Shown here in pieces: positions 58,402-64,000 of a stretch of DNA of 64,000 nucleotides (position 1 is the stretch's first letter; each line of letters opens with the position of its first letter). The notes beneath the pieces were generated by a model. It did not search any database. It saw only the letters and a program-made list of their open reading frames with translations, and was not told the DNA's origin. The position numbers were made by a program, and so were the translations under genes. The DNA comes from JAXMCK01 sp046349395 (GTDB lineage: Bacteria > Pseudomonadota > Alphaproteobacteria > Geminicoccales > Geminicoccaceae). The stretch is taken from contig JAXMCK010000005.1 in assembly GCA_046349395.1 (NCBI GenBank), forward strand, positions 248,001 through 312,000, written 5' to 3'.

Positions 58402-59286
58402 CTACATGACAGCAGCCAACAGCAACGGCAGCGTGACGAACGACATCAGGGTCGAGCCCAGCACCATGCCGGCGACCTCCTCGGGTGCCGCGTCGTAGGT
58501 CACCGCCCAGAGATAGTTGAACACGGCCACCGGCATCGTGCTCTGCAGGATCACCACCCCTTTGACGGTGCCTTCGAGACCCAGCACCATCGCCACGCCG
58601 AGACCGACGGCGAAGCCCATCCCGAGGCGCAGCGCGGAGAGTGACAGCACCCGGCCCATGCCGTTGATCCGCAGCTGCGAGAGGGCGACTCCCAGCGCGA
58701 ACAGCATCAGCGGCACGGCACAATCGCCGAGCAGCTTCGTCGTGTTGGCCGCCCAGCGCGGCAGGTCGATGTCCAAAACCTGGAGCAGCAGCGCCAGCAC
58801 GACCGCCAGCACCAGCGGTGTCCGCACCATCTGGCGCCAGTCCGCCTTGCCGGCCGCGATCGCCGGGCCGAGCGTGAACTGGACCACGGCCATGATCGCG
58901 AAGAACACCACGGCGAGGCCCAGTCCCCTGTCGCCGAACGCGAACAGGCAGAGCGGCATGCCCATATTGCCGCTGTTGGGGAAGATCAGCGACGGCAGGT
59001 AGATCCGCAGCGACAGCCGCGACGCACGCAGGATCGTCGCCGCCACGAGCGCGCTCGTCACCAGACACGCGACCGAGGCGGTCGCGATCTGCGCCAGCTC
59101 GGTCGCCTCGAAGCGCAGCCGCAGCAGGGTGGCGAACACCAGGCACGGTGACGCCACGTTGATCATGAAGGTCGTCGTGAACGGCGCGCTGAAGGGAAGG
59201 TCGGCCCGCGCCCAGCCATAGCCCAAGGCGGCGATCAGGAAGACCGGCGCCATCACGGCGACGATGTCGGACAGCAGTGCCAGCAT
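58402..59286 (-). CDS. AEC-family (auxin efflux carrier type) transporter
   Basis: 294 aa, ten membrane helices in two halves. The AEC hallmarks are FMINVASPCLVFATLL, LPSLIFPNSGNMGMPLCLFAFG in the first half and LGDCAVPLMLFALGVALSQL, QSTMPVAVFNYLWA in the second. Members export malonate, malate or other small organic acids; the substrate here is unknown. Starts at ATG 59286, about 85 bp from the katG terminator. Confidence 0.85.
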   Translation of the reverse strand: MLALLSDIVAVMAPVFLIAALGYGWARADLPFSAPFTTTFMINVASPCLVFATLLRLRFEATELAQIATASVACLVTSALVAATILRASRLSLRIYLPSLIFPNSGNMGMPLCLFAFGDRGLGLAVVFFAIMAVVQFTLGPAIAAGKADWRQMVRTPLVLAVVLALLLQVLDIDLPRWAANTTKLLGDCAVPLMLFALGVALSQLRINGMGRVLSLSALRLGMGFAVGLGVAMVLGLEGTVKGVVILQSTMPVAVFNYLWAVTYDAAPEEVAGMVLGSTLMSFVTLPLLLAAVM

Positions 59287-59323
59287 CAGGGCCGTCCGAC
59301 GCCACTACGTTGAATAAGGGCCA

Positions 59324-59356
59324 CCCGACCGCCGCGGGATCGCCGCGGCGGTCGGG
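59324..59356 (-). terminator. katG terminator hairpin
   Basis: CCCGACCGCCGCGG and its exact complement form a perfect 14-bp stem with the loop GATCG, 17 bp after the katG stop. On the minus strand it is followed by tggcccttattc, a weak T-rich tail. Confidence 0.7.
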
Positions 59357-59372
59357 CGTGCTCAGGCCTCGC

Positions 59373-61577
<2,205 letters not shown>

Positions 61578-61954
61578 CTCTAGCTCCGATCGTGATTGCA
61601 TAGGTCGCGCCGGGACCCTGCAGCGACGACGAGGCACACCGGCGAGGCTCCTGGCACCTTCCGGACGCACCGTGCCGCGGCGGAACCATACTCGGCTCCT
61701 CGCCATCCACGATGCCGTGCGTGCCCGCGACCGCATCTGGAAGGTGCCGGGCTCGGCGCGCTTGCCCCGAGTCGCTCGCTTATCGGCGAAACCCCATCTG
61801 CCGGAAAGTTCCCCAGCCGATGTCCCGTTGCAGATTTAGACGCAACACCCCCTTCTGGCGATAGCCACCATGGCCGTTGGTGCCGGATTCGGCGGCCTAG
61901 GCTGAAGTTTCAGCATGCTACGACTACAGGCGATGCGCAATCATTCCTAGGCCC
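61578..61954. other. intergenic region between katG and the second unknown-family copy
   Basis: About 377 bp of divergent spacer. The katG promoter should lie here, but I could not identify it with confidence. No RNA gene or repeat seen. The + strand frames crossing it have no coding character. Confidence 0.4.
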
Positions 61955-61983
61955 TTGATCTCATCGCTGAAAGAAGCTATACC
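61955..61983 (+). promoter_or_regulatory. sigma-70-like promoter of second copy
   Basis: TTGATC (61955-61960), 17-bp spacer, TATACC (61978-61983). The predicted start of transcription coincides with the ATG at 61990, pointing to a leaderless mRNA. Same hexamer and spacing as at 8243-8271. Confidence 0.6.
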
Positions 61984-61989
61984 TCGCGG

Positions 61990-62646
61990 ATGCCTCGCTC
62001 GCGTCCCGCCCCCTACCCATCCCGGCCCGCCGTCGCCGGCCGCAGGGCCGCCGCCCTGCGTCGGGTCGCGGCAGGGCAGGACGCGGTGGCCGCCGCCAGG
62101 GCCGCACGGCTCCCCGCCGACGAGGTCCGCGCGATGCTGGCCGACGGCAAGGTCGGCGGCCTGCTCGCCACCTGGCGCGACGTCGTCGGCCTGCTGGCCA
62201 CCGTGCGCCTGCACCTGCTGCGCTTCCTCAGCCTCGTCGTCGTGCAGGAGGCGATGGAAGAGCGCGAGCCCCGGGTCGCCGCCTGGTTCTTCTCCGAGAG
62301 CCAGCGCGGTCGCGATCCGTTCGAGGTGCTGGCCCAATCCGTGATGCGGATGCTGACGCGCACGCCGCGCGAGCCGGCCGTCCGGCCACCGCCGGCCCCG
62401 CCCGGCGAGTGCGATCCGATGTCCGACGCCTACGCCGCCCGGGCCCGCCTGCGCGTGGTCGCCATGCTGCGGATGCGCGTCATCGAGGAGATCGCCTGGC
62501 GCCGCGCCGACCTTCTGGAAGAGTTGGGCCACGACCCCGCCAAGCCGGTGCCCGACGCCCTCGACTGGCTCCCCGCCCTCGGCCTGCCGCCGATACCGAC
62601 GGATCCTGTCACCGCACCCGTGCCGGAAGCGCGCGCCGGTCCCTAG
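61990..62646 (+). CDS. unknown protein, paralogue of the gene at 8282
   Basis: 218 aa. Full-length relative of the protein at 8282: shared RRVAAGQDA, LATWRD, TVRLHLLRFLS, ESQRGRDPFEVLA, ECDPMSDAYAARARLRV, MRMRVIEEIAWRRADLLEELGHDPAKP and a Pro-rich C-terminal tail ending EARAGP. The central linker (RPPPAPPGE) is shorter than in copy one. No signal peptide or membrane helix. N-terminal KxxALRRVAAGQDAVAAARAARLP-like segment could be a helix-turn-helix. Function unknown. Conservation across both copies, including promoters and 3' hairpins, shows it is a real, selected gene. Confidence 0.7.
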   Translation: MPRSRPAPYPSRPAVAGRRAAALRRVAAGQDAVAAARAARLPADEVRAMLADGKVGGLLATWRDVVGLLATVRLHLLRFLSLVVVQEAMEEREPRVAAWFFSESQRGRDPFEVLAQSVMRMLTRTPREPAVRPPPAPPGECDPMSDAYAARARLRVVAMLRMRVIEEIAWRRADLLEELGHDPAKPVPDALDWLPALGLPPIPTDPVTAPVPEARAGP

Positions 62647-62679
62647 CCGCTAACGCCTCCCGACCTGATCCAGCCCCCA

Positions 62680-62715
62680 GCCCAAACGGCTGCCCGGGGC
62701 CGATAGCCGTTGGGC
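62680..62715 (+). repeat. 3' stem-loop shared with the first gene copy
   Basis: GCCCAAACGGCT pairs with AGCCGTTGGGC (one mismatch/bulge) around the loop GCCCGGGGCCGAT. The loop is the same as behind the first copy (9025-9038), while the stem sequence differs but remains paired. Confidence 0.5.
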
Positions 62716-62741
62716 CGCCACAACTCTGCCCGTCCAGCGGG

Positions 62742-64000
62742 TCAGGGGACCACTTTGCCGACCACGATCGCGTACCGGCCCCAGGTGACGATCTCGTCCC
62801 GGCCGTCGCCGTCGACATCGTAGACGAGCGGGCGGGAGGACCACTGGTAGGGTGGTGCCAGGGCCGCTTCGGTCGCGGAGAGCGTCTGCTGGTTCCAGTA
62901 CCAGGCGCGGCTCAGGCGGAGATTGCCGAAGCGGTCCATCACGTCGCCGAAGGCACCGACCAACTCGTCGGTGCCGGGATTGGCATCGAGGGCGGCGTTC
63001 TGCATCGGCAGTTCGGTGAACTCCGTGCCGGCGTGGTAGCGGAGGACGGCTCCCGACGGCGACACGAACCAGAGCCGGTTCGGTCCGGTGGGCTCGGGCT
63101 TGGACCGGATGGCCAGGACCTTGCCGCTGTTGACCGGATCCAGGGCGGCGGCGACGACGAACTGCGGGTTCGGCAGCTTCGAGAGCGGCAGGCTCCAGGT
63201 CGGCGCGCAGTCCGATGCGCGGTAGGCCCGGGTACCCGTCAGGCCGACCGCCACCACCTCGAAGCCCGGGACGGCCGGATCGAAATCGCCGATCGCCATC
63301 GAATCGACGTGATCCTTGGGCCAACCCGCCAGGGTGCAGAGCAGCGTTCCGTTCGGTGCGAACTTGTACTTGCCGACGAAGATCGCCTCGGCGAGGCCGT
63401 CATTGTTCTGGTCCAGCGGCCAGGCGTAGTGGCCGGCATCGCAGGTCGTGCGCGACCAGAGCCGGTTGAGGTCGGTGTCGAAGGCGACCGTCTGCGAGAA
63501 GGTGTCGACATAGTTCATGGCACAGCCGGCCGTGGCCGGTGCCTTGAACGACACCAGCACCAGCGGCTTCGCCATGCCCGGCACGCGGAAGGCGGCGATG
63601 TGGCACTCGTCGGCGACGCGTACCGCCCGCTGGCCGGCGAGCACGACGTCCCGGACGATCCGGCCCGTCCGCCCGTCCCGCACCATGAGGTGCTTGGCGA
63701 ACCCGTCCGGGGCTTTCGGATCGGGCACCGCCCAGCAGTGGATGACGTCCTGGCCCCCGTCCCCATCGATGTCGACGACGGCCAGCGTGTCGCGGTGGTT
63801 GTACTGCCGATGGACGCGTCCGACTGGATTGTCCGCCTCCCAGAGCTTGATGCCGTCGATCGTGTAGACCCGGATCAGGCGGTAGCCATTGTGCTGCAGA
63901 TACTCGAAGCGGCCGTCGCCATCGACGTCGATGGGATGCAGGTCGGAACGGACATTGATCTGTGGGTCACCGTCGATGGCGAACTTGGTCACCGTCGTCG
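62742..64000 (-). CDS. FG-GAP/VCBS-type repeat protein (5' part outside window)
   Basis: The frame enters from the right edge and ends at 62742; about 419 residues are visible. A GTG at 63992 is the first in-window start but probably not the true one. Acidic Ca-binding loops of the FG-GAP/integrin-alpha type recur: DVDGDGRFEYL, DIDGDGGQDVIH, DQNNDGLAEAI and DVDGDGRDEIV. These make up a beta-propeller of the kind seen in rhamnogalacturonan lyases (PL11) and surface proteins. The segment KLWEADNPVGRVHRQYNHRDT resembles PL11 enzymes, but catalytic residues cannot be judged from the fragment. Likely secreted; signal peptide would lie outside. Confidence 0.65.
   Translation of the reverse strand, partial: TTVTKFAIDGDPQINVRSDLHPIDVDGDGRFEYLQHNGYRLIRVYTIDGIKLWEADNPVGRVHRQYNHRDTLAVVDIDGDGGQDVIHCWAVPDPKAPDGFAKHLMVRDGRTGRIVRDVVLAGQRAVRVADECHIAAFRVPGMAKPLVLVSFKAPATAGCAMNYVDTFSQTVAFDTDLNRLWSRTTCDAGHYAWPLDQNNDGLAEAIFVGKYKFAPNGTLLCTLAGWPKDHVDSMAIGDFDPAVPGFEVVAVGLTGTRAYRASDCAPTWSLPLSKLPNPQFVVAAALDPVNSGKVLAIRSKPEPTGPNRLWFVSPSGAVLRYHAGTEFTELPMQNAALDANPGTDELVGAFGDVMDRFGNLRLSRAWYWNQQTLSATEAALAPPYQWSSRPLVYDVDGDGRDEIVTWGRYAIVVGKVVP

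Overview
The window is high-GC bacterial DNA, densely packed on both strands, with many GTG/TTG starts and 1-8 nt gene overlaps. Gene content and order point to an alphaproteobacterium, probably Rhodospirillales-like: ffh-rpsP-rimM-trmD-rplS-leuC, dapF-mtaB-ftsY, accB-accC-aat next to DUF2155 and mlaD, both N-end-rule aminoacyl transferases (bpt and aat), and a periplasmic HtrA protease followed by a two-component system. This placement is inferred from gene order and family recognition only; no search was run.

Layout. 1-9600: accessory DNA with secreted hypotheticals, a sugar-acid dehydratase (IlvD/Edd), a DUF433/DUF5615 toxin-antitoxin pair, relics of two other antitoxins, an orphan Bug/TctC binding protein, a glutaredoxin-MauE fusion, and the first copy of a two-copy unknown family. 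9600-14926 (minus): a tightly overlapping histidine operon hisG-hisB-Uma2-hisH-hisF-hisA/I/E-pap2, with a three-domain HisA-HisI-HisE fusion whose sequence recalls eukaryotic HIS6/HIS4. 15050-25890: xylulokinase, a tiny lipoprotein, a LysR regulator, an RTX calcium-binding protein, choline uptake and oxidation (betA-choX-choW without the ATPase), a CopD-like membrane protein, a universal stress protein, and a nitrilase-fold protein that has lost its catalytic triad. 26088-29787: HtrA, response regulator and histidine kinase. 29849-48537: mostly housekeeping genes (bpt, TRAP permease pair, acuI, aroQ, accBC, aat, DUF2155, mlaD, ftsY, mtaB, dapF, a second Uma2 gene, a peroxiredoxin/AhpD-like pair, a LysR regulator, the ffh-trmD-rplS block, leuC).

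48596-57570 (minus): the most unusual region, five co-directional genes with no recognised housekeeping role. They encode a 349-aa helical protein; a 1262-aa protein with a collagen-like Gly-rich region, four hemopexin-like repeats, a long helical region and a C-terminal beta domain; a small papain/C39-like cysteine protease; and two paralogous proteins (540 and 500 aa) sharing a helical bundle plus a C-terminal domain. None has an obvious signal peptide. My reading is a toxin-like or host/surface-interaction system with its own protease, but the function is not established by sequence alone.

57784-64000: a membrane protein, an AEC-family exporter, katG, the second copy of the two-copy unknown family, and a partial FG-GAP/VCBS-type protein at the right edge. 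The two copies (8282 and 61990) share matching -35/-10 promoter geometry directly at the start codon and a 3' stem-loop with an almost identical loop, so the whole unit seems to have been duplicated.
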